In this document: positions 1 to 8,875 of the stretch, piece by piece
Layout: every line of letters starts with the position of its first letter
Position numbering within the stretch: position 1 is the first letter of the stretch
Source of the DNA: Fragilaria crotonensis
Taxonomy: Eukaryota > Bacillariophyta > Fragilariophyceae > Fragilariales > Fragilariaceae
Length of the DNA stretch: 25,730 bases
Assembly (NCBI GenBank): GCA_022925895.1
Contig: JAKSYS010000785.1
Span: 1-25,730 of the forward strand
Direction: 5' to 3'
Translations under genes and position numbers: made by a program
Notes under the pieces: model-generated
Seen by the model: the letters and a program-made list of their open reading frames with translations, nothing else
What the model was told of the DNA's origin: nothing
The model's database searches: none

Positions 1-395
1 TGCATTGGTGTCATGCCCTAGTTCAGCCTCAATTAGACTCCAGGCGATTGTTCATCGTACGATCGGCAACTGGGTTATCTGCCTTCGTCGCGACGACAAC
101 AGCAGTCAAGATTTCGTTTCCTGACACTGCTTGGGCGCTGGATATGAATGCGTTCGAAAACTCGCAACTCACCAAGTCGGACCAACCATCCTTGTTGTCA
201 GCCGATGAAGGACTCTGTCGCTATGGAGCACCTGGGAAGGAGACTGGTGATGCGTGCGTGAGAGCTGGAATTTCTACCAAACGGACAGGAACATTGGACG
301 CGTTTGGGACGGTGGATCGTGGTGACTTTGTTAGATGCAAAACGTACTACGATGATAAAGGAGACCGCTACGAGAAACGCGTTGTTTGTGAATGA
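1..395 (+). CDS. Thylakoid-lumen protein with twin-arginine signal (5' partial)
   Basis: The reading frame is open from base 3 to the TGA at 393-395, so the window cuts the 5' part of the gene or an upstream exon. Codons 39-59 read SRRLFIV, a twin-arginine motif. A hydrophobic stretch follows (GLSAFVATTTAVKI) and then an A-W-A cleavage site near base 137. This is the layout of a Tat-type thylakoid transfer peptide. The predicted mature part is only about 85 residues, polar, with four cysteines (LCRYG, DACVR, VRCKT, VVCE) that could form two disulfides. I do not recognise the mature domain. The role is inferred as a small plastid lumen protein. An ER signal and plastid transit peptide, expected for a plastid of secondary origin, would lie to the left of the window. 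The first ATG in frame (bases 144-146) is inside the mature part and is not the start. Confidence 0.7.
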   Translation, partial: HWCHALVQPQLDSRRLFIVRSATGLSAFVATTTAVKISFPDTAWALDMNAFENSQLTKSDQPSLLSADEGLCRYGAPGKETGDACVRAGISTKRTGTLDAFGTVDRGDFVRCKTYYDDKGDRYEKRVVCE

Positions 396-520
396 TCCCA
401 ATTGTATACCACCATATGACGCCCACATATAGTTAAAGATTAGTCTCAATTCGCAGAACAGACTCGTCAGAAGGATATACACATCCCTTTTGTCTTTACT
501 GTATACAGAATCGCCTTTAA
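396..520. other. Short 3'-3' intergenic spacer
   Basis: This 125-bp spacer lies between the stops of two convergent genes. Both 3' untranslated regions must share it. No other signal was seen. Confidence 0.6.
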
Positions 521-1511
521 TCAGGACGACCTCCGATGGTCTTTCGCACGACGTTCTTCTAGCCATACCGCGATGTTTACGTCAAGCGAGCCACCCGCTC
601 GGGTAGGGATCATAGATCGAGTAATACCGTAGTTGTTGAGCTCCAATAGAACATTCTCGATTGAGCCGCTGTGAATTCGGACTCGACTCCGGTGTTCTGG
701 TCCCATTGTGTGTAGAACAAACGGAAGGACGAGTCGAGCTACCATACTGTTGCCAATAAAATGGGTTCCAACGAGGCGAACTGAAGTGCTGAATGGAACG
801 TTTTCATCATTCGGTTGTTCACTTTTCGATCGAAGTGTTCAATGGAAAACGATGGCGTATATGCTCGGAGAAAGACTACCCCTTGTCTTTGTACTTCGAC
901 ATCTTCCAGCAATGTGTGTGCTACGTAGAAGGCCACTCGATTCATGACGTATGCTTGATTGTTCCACTTGGTAATATCTGTGAAGATAAGACCTCGTCCC
1001 TTTTCATCTTTTTCTGGAAGTGCAATCACGCCTCCATCTTCTATTACGCGGACATCGTTGGGCTCAAGGTCGTCTATAGTAAGAGGTCTGTATGCTTTTT
1101 CAGACCCAAAGATCTTCACCTTTTCACTCCAATAGACGACCATGCGTTGTGCAGCTTTCTTTGAAATGGTTGAGTGCAAAGATAACCTTACATAATTGGG
1201 CACCAATTATCGTTACTTACGTCGGCATTCAAGTTTTCTGATCTAAGGAACATGAGGCGGAATTCTTGGCTATTGACGTAGTCAGGACACATGTTGGTTG
1301 CCTGAATGAGCTCCGGCTTTTCGTCAATACAACACAAAGCCTCATCCAGCCTTTGTAGCGCAGAGAAGGTGCTCTCGTTTTCGGGACTCGGTTCTCCCAG
1401 CCCAAACAAGTCTCGATTGGCTTCGTCAACTGCTTCGCTGGACAGGCATGCCATCTCAGTGGCTAGCTCCGAAATCTCGAACCGAGGAGCTGAGCATGAG
1501 AACACGGTCAT
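521..1511 (-). CDS. CRAL-TRIO (Sec14-like) lipid-binding protein, two exons, apparent frameshift
   Basis: Exon 1 runs from the ATG at 1511 to 1221. A 62-nt intron (1220-1159) has donor GTAAGTAACG and acceptor TTTCAAAG, and exon 2 starts at 1158. Joining them gives the typical CRAL-TRIO N-terminal segment: FLRSENLNAD, then KAAQRMVVYW. The lipid-binding domain follows (GLIFTDITKW, FLRAYTPSFSIEHFDRK) and, in another frame, VRLVGTHFIGNS, VLPFVLHTMG and RVRIHSGS, ending at the stop at 521. The frame changes near 781-785. One missing C there would turn an L-Q into the usual L-P-V-R-L of the family, so a single-base deletion or an assembly error is the simplest explanation. Total length is about 300 residues. 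Sec14-like proteins carry phosphoinositides or other lipids between membranes; the ligand here is unknown. The family call is firm. Whether the gene is functional is open. Confidence 0.8.
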
Positions 1512-2576
1512 GCCAATGCAATCAATGTGCTGCGAACAGATACCTTTCGGTTTCAGTGCTTGCGTACTGTTTCTGAGAACTCACACGGTGTTCACAACTC
1601 ACAGCTGTGCTGTGAGTGCGGTTGTCTGCTTTGTGCAAATGACGCAACTTCAATGACAGTTTACGTACATAAACTTCTCGTTCAACATTGATTCCAACGC
1701 GAACGGGAGTACCAGGTTGTACTGAGTAGATTGCACTCGGAGTAAATTGAGAGGTTGTATCGCCGTTGGAGGAGAGGGGACATACGGAAAAATTTTATAT
1801 GATTTCAACCCTGCACAAATGCGTTTCCGGGTGTCTTAGGTTCTGGATTCCGCAGGGGAGAACTCACTATTTATAGTCTCGGAACGTTTTTGGAACTCCT
1901 ACGGCAGGGCCCTGTTCCCAGTTCACAAATCGATGTTTCGAAGTGCACATATCACACTGTGCACAAAATACATTCATTCGTGACTCAGCTTTGATTGTTG
2001 AGTTAGTAAGACTCGAACGAATGAGATTAAGCAAACCCGACAACAATCGAATCCATGATATCCTAGTAGTATTCAACTTTTTGACCACAGGTTTGGCAGT
2101 GTAGTCAAATTTGGGACATCAAAACTTTGATTTCCTTTGATCATAACGCCTGAATTGCTGCTACATGGATCAGGAAGATATCAAGCCCAAATTTATTTGG
2201 TTACATACAGTTAGAAACGTTGCCAATATATAAAAGCAGGTGGACAGAGCACATTCTCGAGAAGCCACACCGTGTTCCAGAAATCCCCTCCTTGCTATAG
2301 TAATGCAAGTCAACCACCATATGTGTAGTGTAGTTGCTGTGAGACATCAAATGAGAGCATAACATTCAATTTTAACAGGCAAGAAGTAATCGCACAGGCA
2401 TTTATGTAAATCATCAAGACCGATATTGGGCAGTCCCAGTAGATCGACGGCTGGTGGGCATGCAATTTTTAGAAATGCCAACTTATAAACCCAAAAATCA
2501 AGTTCAATATGGCAGGTACTTCACTTAAGACGAAAGAGGTTGTCTAATTTAAATCAAGAACCCGTCGACAGAGTAC
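1512..2576. other. Intergenic region, promoter side of the CRAL-TRIO gene
   Basis: About 1.07 kb lies upstream of the CRAL-TRIO gene and downstream of the 769-residue gene. I see no convincing coding region. A small perfect hairpin (9-bp arms at 1597-1605 and 1609-1617, 3-nt loop) is the only structure noticed. Short open frames here look like chance. Confidence 0.5.
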
Positions 2577-4886
2577 TCAATCGGTCTTGGATGCTAATCC
2601 CCTCCTCGACACATCATCGCCTTTCTCTTGGAGGCATATTTTTGCAACTTTTATTGCCTTCCGCACCATGCCAACCTCTACTTCGAAAGAAGGATCCGGA
2701 CGTTCCAGCGGGTCTCCCGCCTTGTCATTTTCGGCAGTCTTACTTGTCGTAGTCGCCTTGGGCGCTGGTGGCGGAGCGGGGAGATCGGATATAACCTTTT
2801 GAAGGCACGACATTTGATCCCGCACCTTGTCGTGATCCATGGCTTGTCGCCACAATTGTGGCAGTGCATCGCACGACACCAAACAATTAGCAAATCGAGC
2901 TAGTTCAGTAATGGAGTGTTTCCAATTGTTTGAATCAACCTCAATTCCGACATGACTCGCGCTGCCATGCGGGCGTTGCGATCTCAATTCGCCAATCATC
3001 TGCAGTGCAGCAAGCACTTGCTGGTGCAAATGGCACCATTGACGCACAGCGATTGCCTTGCATTCTTCGCATGTCATCGTTTTCGCAGCACGCAGTCTCA
3101 TGACTTTACCTCCGGCTAGTTGCTGTCCCATGAGGGACCACACAAGGCTATCCACAATATTATTGCATTGATAGTCGTCTTGGTGAATCAAAGCGTTCAG
3201 ATCCGGGACTCTCCAGGCATACTTTCCCAACAAGGACATGCTTTGCAAAGACAACATCTGCAAGCATTGCAGCAGTTGGTGCCGTGCAGGATCCACCGCC
3301 ACACTTAGGGATGAATATGGCGCTGTTTTGGTGTAGAGCATGATCAATGCTCGAAACAAACCTGAATTCAAGAGCCATTGGGGATCAGCGGCAGGAACGG
3401 AGTAGCGACTCGTGTCCAACGTCGTGCCATCTGCATGGATATTGGCCAACACTTCCAAGAGAGGCAAAACCGCCCAAATCATGGATACCCATTGGGGTAG
3501 AACTTGTTGTGTTGAGATCGTGACGCTTGTTGTCTGTGGTGCTGGGTCGGAGACGACCGATGCACGTTCAATGAGACTACACAAATCTTCACAACAGGCC
3601 AAAACGCACTTGCGGACGGCGGGGATTTCCTTCAACGACTTGGCCTGTGAACATATGGAAGATAAGCTTGCGAGTCCCACCATGCTAGCATACGCCACCG
3701 GCGCCTTTGGATCTTCTTGTGCGGTATCAACAGCAATTAAACATTGCACCAAGCTAAGATAATCCTGTAGACTCCGACTGTCGTTCCGATGCATCAACAC
3801 ACGGTCACGTAAGACATTGAGTGGTTGAATGCTCAACTTCTGCTTTAACGACTCTGACATGTGATGAATATCGGTGTTGCTATTGTCGCCAGGTCCACTC
3901 CCCACCAGCAACAGGAGCGTCAGCTGAGTTAATGTATCGGACAATCCCTGCTTCTTCCACATTGTAGCATTAAATGGAACAAACTTGTCATGAGTCAAAT
4001 CTTGCAACAAATTGGACACTGCAGATTGCACTTGAGGCCAATCATCATCGTTAATCGGTTTCGACAATTCGACGGGATCCATCTCTGCAGTTTCCCATGC
4101 CGTCCAATCGACGTTAGCATTGGATTCGTAAACAAAATCGGATGGATCCGATTCGTCGGCCCAAACTTCATTGTCGTCGTCATCATTCACGGGCGCGGCC
4201 ACTTCGGGAGGAGTACATGTCGGTAGGTTCGATTCCTTTTCTCGTTGCAAATTCATGGCATTCAAACGTTCTTCTACGGCAGTTTCGCGTTCTAATTGTT
4301 GGTGTTGAGGTCCTCGATAGGATCCCAACAAGGATTGTACTTGCTTCAAATCCTTCCTCCCGGCTTGAAAACATTTTAAAGGAATCTCCGCAAAGACAAC
4401 ACTCGCCAGAATGGCATACCCGACAGCCGTTGCACTCGATTGGTTGGCATCTGTAACTAACCCTATATCGTCGGGGTCTGAAGTTGTAGTATCAGTTTTT
4501 GTTGTTGTTGTCGTCTTCCCATCTTGCTGTTCTCCTGACGATACTGTCGGTGTTTGTATTTGAAATCGACTTGTGGCTTGTCGGAGTCCCTCCACAAAGC
4601 GTTCGGAAAGCGCCAACCGTGTGTGCAAAAGTTCATGTGCCAACCAACGACATGCATCATCAGATTCGACACGCGGATCATCAAAACACAATGCTTGATA
4701 GGCATTGCAAGCAGCTTGCCATTGATGTTCCTTTGTTGTAGTGGCAGAGGTATTACTCGTACTAGTACTCGGACGAGGATGATGATGATTGTTGAGTTGT
4801 TGTTGTTGTTGCTCCTCCTTTTCCAGTAAGGCTTTGGCAACAGCTTTTGCAAAGTCTTTAGAGAACTTATTGTTGTCGGACGACAT
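2577..4886 (-). CDS. Unrecognised 769-residue helical protein
   Basis: One uninterrupted exon runs from the ATG at 4886 to a stop at 2577. The N-terminus is rich in Gln, Asn and His, followed by Ser/Thr-rich low-complexity sequence (residues about 22-55). An acidic patch (DDDDNEVWADESD, about residue 235) precedes a Trp-containing segment (NVDWTAWETAE). The remaining 500 residues are Leu-rich and look all-helical, as in HEAT or armadillo-like scaffolds. There is no signal peptide or membrane segment. The C-terminus is basic (VRKAIKVAKICLQEKG). A conserved-looking TMTCEECKAIAVRQWC segment sits near residue 608. I do not recognise the family. An intracellular adaptor or scaffold would fit the composition, but that is only a guess. 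The length of the open frame and its ordinary composition make a real gene very likely. Confidence 0.8.
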   Translation of the reverse strand: MSSDNNKFSKDFAKAVAKALLEKEEQQQQQLNNHHHPRPSTSTSNTSATTTKEHQWQAACNAYQALCFDDPRVESDDACRWLAHELLHTRLALSERFVEGLRQATSRFQIQTPTVSSGEQQDGKTTTTTKTDTTTSDPDDIGLVTDANQSSATAVGYAILASVVFAEIPLKCFQAGRKDLKQVQSLLGSYRGPQHQQLERETAVEERLNAMNLQREKESNLPTCTPPEVAAPVNDDDDNEVWADESDPSDFVYESNANVDWTAWETAEMDPVELSKPINDDDWPQVQSAVSNLLQDLTHDKFVPFNATMWKKQGLSDTLTQLTLLLLVGSGPGDNSNTDIHHMSESLKQKLSIQPLNVLRDRVLMHRNDSRSLQDYLSLVQCLIAVDTAQEDPKAPVAYASMVGLASLSSICSQAKSLKEIPAVRKCVLACCEDLCSLIERASVVSDPAPQTTSVTISTQQVLPQWVSMIWAVLPLLEVLANIHADGTTLDTSRYSVPAADPQWLLNSGLFRALIMLYTKTAPYSSLSVAVDPARHQLLQCLQMLSLQSMSLLGKYAWRVPDLNALIHQDDYQCNNIVDSLVWSLMGQQLAGGKVMRLRAAKTMTCEECKAIAVRQWCHLHQQVLAALQMIGELRSQRPHGSASHVGIEVDSNNWKHSITELARFANCLVSCDALPQLWRQAMDHDKVRDQMSCLQKVISDLPAPPPAPKATTTSKTAENDKAGDPLERPDPSFEVEVGMVRKAIKVAKICLQEKGDDVSRRGLASKTD

Positions 4887-5292
4887 GATTGCGAATGTAG
4901 ACGCTGAGATTTGTAGTAGTGCTGCAGACTGTCTTATTAGAGTTGTATTGGATCAGTCGACACCACGCACATGTAGAATGTGATATACTTCGAGAGGACT
5001 CGCGAGTATGGATTATATGAAGATCGATGTACCTATGATGGATGATGGGTGTGGGAGTGGGGAGGGGATGGGGAGACAGGACGATTAATGAACGAAGTCC
5101 GACCACAGCCCACACCCACTCACGTGCTCTCAGGTTCATACATGGAACATACGAGTGCTACTACCGTTAGCTAGTAGTGGCGCAATTACAGTATGATACT
5201 TGCAAGTTCCAAGTTCCAAGAATACCTTGCACCTTGCACCATCCTTGGGACACCAGTACATTCTACTACATCGGTGTACTAAGAGTCCAGAG
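4887..5292. other. Intergenic region left of the transposon
   Basis: This is the promoter side of the 769-residue gene. A G-rich stretch at about 5041-5085 (GGGTGTGGGAGTGG and on) and short direct repeats at about 5203-5240 (CAAGTTC, CACCTTG) are visible. No gene was seen. Confidence 0.5.
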
Positions 5293-5294
5293 TA

Positions 5295-5359
5295 TGGCTG
5301 GACGCACGTTTTGCAAATTTAGGGTAGCCTCAGTAGGGTTGGTATGCTATTTATTTAGT
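5295..5359 (+). repeat. Left terminal inverted repeat
   Basis: It pairs with 8808-8873. The best conserved blocks are TGGCTGGAYGCA, TTTAGGGTA and TGGTATG, with one 1-nt gap between the second and third. Similarity weakens into an A/T-rich end (TTTAGT). Confidence 0.7.
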
Positions 5360-5447
5360 TTCGTGCCAACACCCACTTGTTCATCACGTCGATCACCACA
5401 CTTCATTGCAATCGACATTGACAACCACATATCTCTTGTTATATTGT

Positions 5448-5526
5448 GTCTCCCGCGTGCACTGATAGCTCAAAAGCACCATCAAAGGCACTATGAGCAG
5501 TAGCAGTATCAGTGCACGCGGGAGAC
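5448..5526. repeat. Perfect 20-bp inverted repeat (hairpin) in the transposase leader
   Basis: The arms 5448-5467 and 5507-5526 are exact reverse complements (first arm starts GTCTCCCGCG, second ends CGCGGGAGAC). They are separated by 39 nt and neither arm extends further. The structure lies inside the element, about 100 bp upstream of the transposase start, so it could fold in the 5' untranslated RNA or act as a transposase or regulator binding site. Confidence 0.85.
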
Positions 5527-5628
5527 GCAACGGATCATCATTTATCTTGTCTTGTGTAAGGACAGTGTGCGTTCAGTGAGCCGCCGCTTCAAGGCAGATG
5601 GCTACCAGCGGAACAATTACGCTTGTAC

Positions 5629-8600
5629 ATGCACCAGAAGTGCAATATTGGGAACGATATCAAGTTTGATATAGCAACAATGATGAGAGTGATTAACAAG
5701 GTGTTTCCCCTTGTGAGTTCGGAACCAAACATATTGGAAATTCCTGGCGGAGTGCAGCTCCGAGTGTTCAGATATACCTTTCAACATCGGACTAGGCGAT
5801 ATTTCTTTTGGGTGACGGCAAAGGATGGAGTAATACCTGCAATGCCTTCAAAGGGTAATGCAACAGCCTGGGAGCAAGACAATGTTTTGACGCGACTGCT
5901 ATCAGCTCGTGGCCAAGAGCAACCATTGGACATTGAAATGTGTTTGGAGCCAGAGGCGAAGCGACAGAAAGGGTCATCAGTCAGCGTGAATCCAAGTACA
6001 GGTAATGCACTTGGAACGGATGAGGAGCGTGCTTCAAAAGAAGCACCAGTAACTGCTGGTACTATGAATCATGAAGTGACTAGTGGTGATTGGTGGGAAT
6101 CCGGCGATGCCCGACGGCTCTTTGCTCCATGCACAATACTGTATGCTAGTGACTGCAATGTGAGAGAAATTGTGATGCAGCGTATCGAGATATTGGAGTC
6201 AGTGAATCACTCGGCAAGTAAATGGAGGAATGTTGTTGATACAACAACAGGCTGCAGCATCGTGAACTCCCACTATTCGGAATCAGATGTCTTCTCTCTC
6301 CGCTACAGAAGCATGTACTTGGCTTTGGCGTTGAAGCAATTTGTGCTGAACGTCACAGGTGACTTGAGGTCTCAGTGGACTTGGAAGCGGTGTCTCCGCC
6401 ATTCAATTGAAGCAATGAATGACATTGGGGTAGAGTACTATTCTAGCTTCGCGACACTGGCTCGATGGCACAGGAAGTTTGCACGCCACAGGTATTATTT
6501 CTATAAAGCGCCAGATGCCAAGGCAGCACGCCCCCGTTTCTTCGTTGAGAACCCTGATGCTATGGATGCGTTCAAAAAACACGGCGTTGCAAATATTAAG
6601 GACCTCAGAGTGGAAATGATGCTAGAGTACGTTCATAATGAGCTCGTGCCAAAGTTGATGCTTAAGCGAGATGGATGTTTGTTCGACGACGATGGCAATG
6701 ATGTCGGAGTAGGAGTAGCGAAAGATATTGTGACTCCTACAACTAGAGCAGCATTTTTGAACTCATACTGCCTTTCAAGCATAAGTATGGCTACTATTGC
6801 AAGGTGGATGCATTCGTGTGGTTTTCGGTACAAGAAGCGTGAGAAACATTATTTTGTTGACGGTCACGAACGACCAGAAACACTTGCGTACAGGCCCGTA
6901 TTCACAGAGAAGTATCTCAGCTACGAGGTGCGAGCTCATCGTTGGCTCCAAATGACGTTGGATGAATCAAATAAACTACTGTTGGAAGGAAGCGTTATTG
7001 CTAACTGCGGTTACAACTATGTCGCCGATGATGGCACTGACATGGTTGAGTATCACATCGATACCTCGTATGCATTTCAGGAGAGACTTACTTTGCTTCC
7101 TTTTGGAGGAAGCCTGAGCGTGCGAAAGCCTATTGGCTCCAATACTGTTATCTACGTTGGCCAAGACGAAGCAATTTTCAAACAATTCCTCTTTCTCACA
7201 AAAATGTGGGTTGGTCCTAGTGGTGAACGCCCGTTACTTCCTAAAGATGAAGGGACTGGCACAATGATATCGACGTTCATTTGTCGAGAGCACGGACTGA
7301 TCAGAGAGATCAGTCCCGAAGTCCTATCTGAAGTAAACCTGAAACGAGCAGGTCAGCGATATGCCGATCAAGAGGCAGCCATTGAGATACTTGGCAGTCC
7401 CGACAAAAAGCCCTTAACACTTGACAGGTCTCCCTTCCTTGTATTCTTTGAGTACGGTGAAAACCGCGAAGGCTACTGGGCTTACAATAACATGGTCCTT
7501 CAGTTCGAGGATGCCGTTGATGTTCTCAAAGTTATGCATCCATCCTATGACTTTGTCTTCTTGTTCGACCATAGTGCTGGTCACGCGAAACAGCGACCGG
7601 ATGGTCTTAATCATCACAGAATGAATCGAGCCTTCGGAGGCAAGACTATTCACATGATGCGCGACACAATCATTTTGCAAGAGGAGGGTTACCTCGGGAC
7701 ATTTCCTCGCATTCTAGAACCTGGAGATACACAATCTTTAGTCTTTCCCACCTCCGACACCTCGTCTGGTCCGTTTTGGATGTCAAACGCAGAAAAAGAC
7801 GAGAGTCGATACGACAAAAACCTTGGAAGTACGACGGCCATCAAACTCAAGATACCGGAAATGATACTACACCTACAAGAGAAGGGTGTTAGAGATACAC
7901 TTGTCGGCAAAAGTATAAGACAGCTGAGGGCCATGTGTACACAACACGGAATCGTGACTCACAAATTAGTGGCTTTGTTGGTTGAGCGAAATCGATCTGA
8001 GTTGGAGCTGGATCTTCAAGGAAAGGGAATCAGTACAAAGGGGAAGAACAAACGGGAGTTAGTTGAAATATGTGAGCAGCATCATATTGCAATAACGAAG
8101 ACTGAAGATAAAATTAAGGAAGGATGGGAGGGAAAACCGAAAGGCTTGTTACAGGTGCTTTGGGAGCGAGGCTTGATTGACGGTTCGAAATTGAAAGACT
8201 ATTCACTTACCGGCAAGAAGGATGACCTCGGTACAGTTGACAATAGCACAAGCTTGCGGCATATCATGGGAATGTGCCACGACTTCCTAAACGAAGAGGG
8301 AATGTTGCAGCACATCGCAAAGAATCTCGGTGTCACAGTCCTCTTGACACCAAAGTGCCATGCCGAGCTTGCAGGAGAAGGTGTTGAGTATGTATGGGCC
8401 TGTGCTAAGGGTGCATACAGAAACATGAGCCTCAAACAGAAGAAAGGAAAAGATAACTTCAAGGCCAGTGTTCTTTATTGTCTGTCAGAAGAGGTGATCA
8501 CAAAGGTGAGAATAAGAAAATTTGCGAGGCGAGCAAGACAGTACTTGATGGCGTATCATGCCATTGATACCAAACAGGTGGATGAACAGACTCAACACGA

Positions 8601-8703
8601 TTGCAAAATGCACGGTCCAGTGGCACTTACAAAGGTGATTGGTGAGTTTAAGACTCACCGCTGCGCATTCGACTTTGATCACAAGTTCGTCATGAGTGCA
8701 TGA
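5629..8703 (+). CDS. DDE transposase, IS630/Tc1/mariner-like, with SAP-like insertion
   Basis: This is a single exon of about 1025 residues, numbered here from the in-frame TTG at 5623 (first ATG 5629). The N-terminal half holds helix-turn-helix-like DNA-binding segments (STLARWHRKF-type pattern near 280; ISMATIARWMHSCGF near 388), then YFVDGHERPETLAYR, a signature that I know from large DDE transposases of fungi and protists. Catalytic candidates are D447 in QMTLDES, D649 in FLFDHSAGH and E922 in GVEYVWACAK, with an alternative Glu at 915. The D649-E922 spacing of about 273 is far longer than the roughly 34-45 usual in Tc1/mariner. The insertion carries two SAP-like repeats (about 747-777 and 794-825: LQxKG, then GK, R-L, C, H-I). 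The protein should cut and rejoin element ends in the nucleus. An upstream ATG at 5598 opens a 23-codon frame and could be a first exon or a leader peptide. Confidence 0.88.
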   Translation: MHQKCNIGNDIKFDIATMMRVINKVFPLVSSEPNILEIPGGVQLRVFRYTFQHRTRRYFFWVTAKDGVIPAMPSKGNATAWEQDNVLTRLLSARGQEQPLDIEMCLEPEAKRQKGSSVSVNPSTGNALGTDEERASKEAPVTAGTMNHEVTSGDWWESGDARRLFAPCTILYASDCNVREIVMQRIEILESVNHSASKWRNVVDTTTGCSIVNSHYSESDVFSLRYRSMYLALALKQFVLNVTGDLRSQWTWKRCLRHSIEAMNDIGVEYYSSFATLARWHRKFARHRYYFYKAPDAKAARPRFFVENPDAMDAFKKHGVANIKDLRVEMMLEYVHNELVPKLMLKRDGCLFDDDGNDVGVGVAKDIVTPTTRAAFLNSYCLSSISMATIARWMHSCGFRYKKREKHYFVDGHERPETLAYRPVFTEKYLSYEVRAHRWLQMTLDESNKLLLEGSVIANCGYNYVADDGTDMVEYHIDTSYAFQERLTLLPFGGSLSVRKPIGSNTVIYVGQDEAIFKQFLFLTKMWVGPSGERPLLPKDEGTGTMISTFICREHGLIREISPEVLSEVNLKRAGQRYADQEAAIEILGSPDKKPLTLDRSPFLVFFEYGENREGYWAYNNMVLQFEDAVDVLKVMHPSYDFVFLFDHSAGHAKQRPDGLNHHRMNRAFGGKTIHMMRDTIILQEEGYLGTFPRILEPGDTQSLVFPTSDTSSGPFWMSNAEKDESRYDKNLGSTTAIKLKIPEMILHLQEKGVRDTLVGKSIRQLRAMCTQHGIVTHKLVALLVERNRSELELDLQGKGISTKGKNKRELVEICEQHHIAITKTEDKIKEGWEGKPKGLLQVLWERGLIDGSKLKDYSLTGKKDDLGTVDNSTSLRHIMGMCHDFLNEEGMLQHIAKNLGVTVLLTPKCHAELAGEGVEYVWACAKGAYRNMSLKQKKGKDNFKASVLYCLSEEVITKVRIRKFARRARQYLMAYHAIDTKQVDEQTQHDCKMHGPVALTKVIGEFKTHRCAFDFDHKFVMSA

Positions 8704-8807
8704 TACGCTTTCGATGTTTTCGATGATGTGAATTTTGTGTGGTTTTGCGCCTCCGACCTCGAATTCTGAGAACAAGAATCATACTCCTACTCTGATACCT
8801 AATGTAT

Positions 8808-8873
8808 ACTAAAATTTTAACATACCAGAGCTACGATGGGGTACCCTAAACACTATTTTGCTGCATCCAGCCA
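8808..8873 (-). repeat. Right terminal inverted repeat
   Basis: It is the inverted partner of 5295-5359, ending ...CCAGCCA at 8873 and followed by TA. It begins about 105 bp after the transposase stop. Confidence 0.7.
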
Positions 8874-8875
8874 TA

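Larger units (their letters stand above)
5295..8873 (+). mobile_element. Complete DNA transposon with TIRs, TA target site and DDE transposase
   Basis: The ends are imperfect inverted repeats. On the left TGGCTGGACGCA starts at 5295. On the right the reverse complement TGGCTGGATGCA starts at 8873. TTTAGGGTA and then TGGTATG follow in both arms. A TA flanks each end (5293-5294 and 8874-8875), which is the target duplication of IS630/Tc1/mariner-type elements and agrees with the transposase fold. The element is about 3.6 kb and carries a single gene, read left to right. The gene is intact, so the copy may be recent, although the two arms differ at roughly a quarter of positions. Boundaries are inferred by eye. 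A shared GTACTA-like word slightly further out (5276-5281 and 8882-8887) could mean the true ends lie a few bases beyond. Confidence 0.75.

Noticed and set aside
198..566. 122-codon minus open frame
   Set aside because: It lies antisense to the lumen protein and overlaps the end of the CRAL-TRIO gene in another frame.
1867..2088. 73-codon minus open frame with a CAQCDMC motif
   Set aside because: Isolated, short, no neighbour or homologue-like features; the Cys pattern could be chance.
4226..4240. GGTTCGATTCC resembling a tRNA T-arm
   Set aside because: It lies inside the 769-residue coding frame and no acceptor or anticodon arms surround it.
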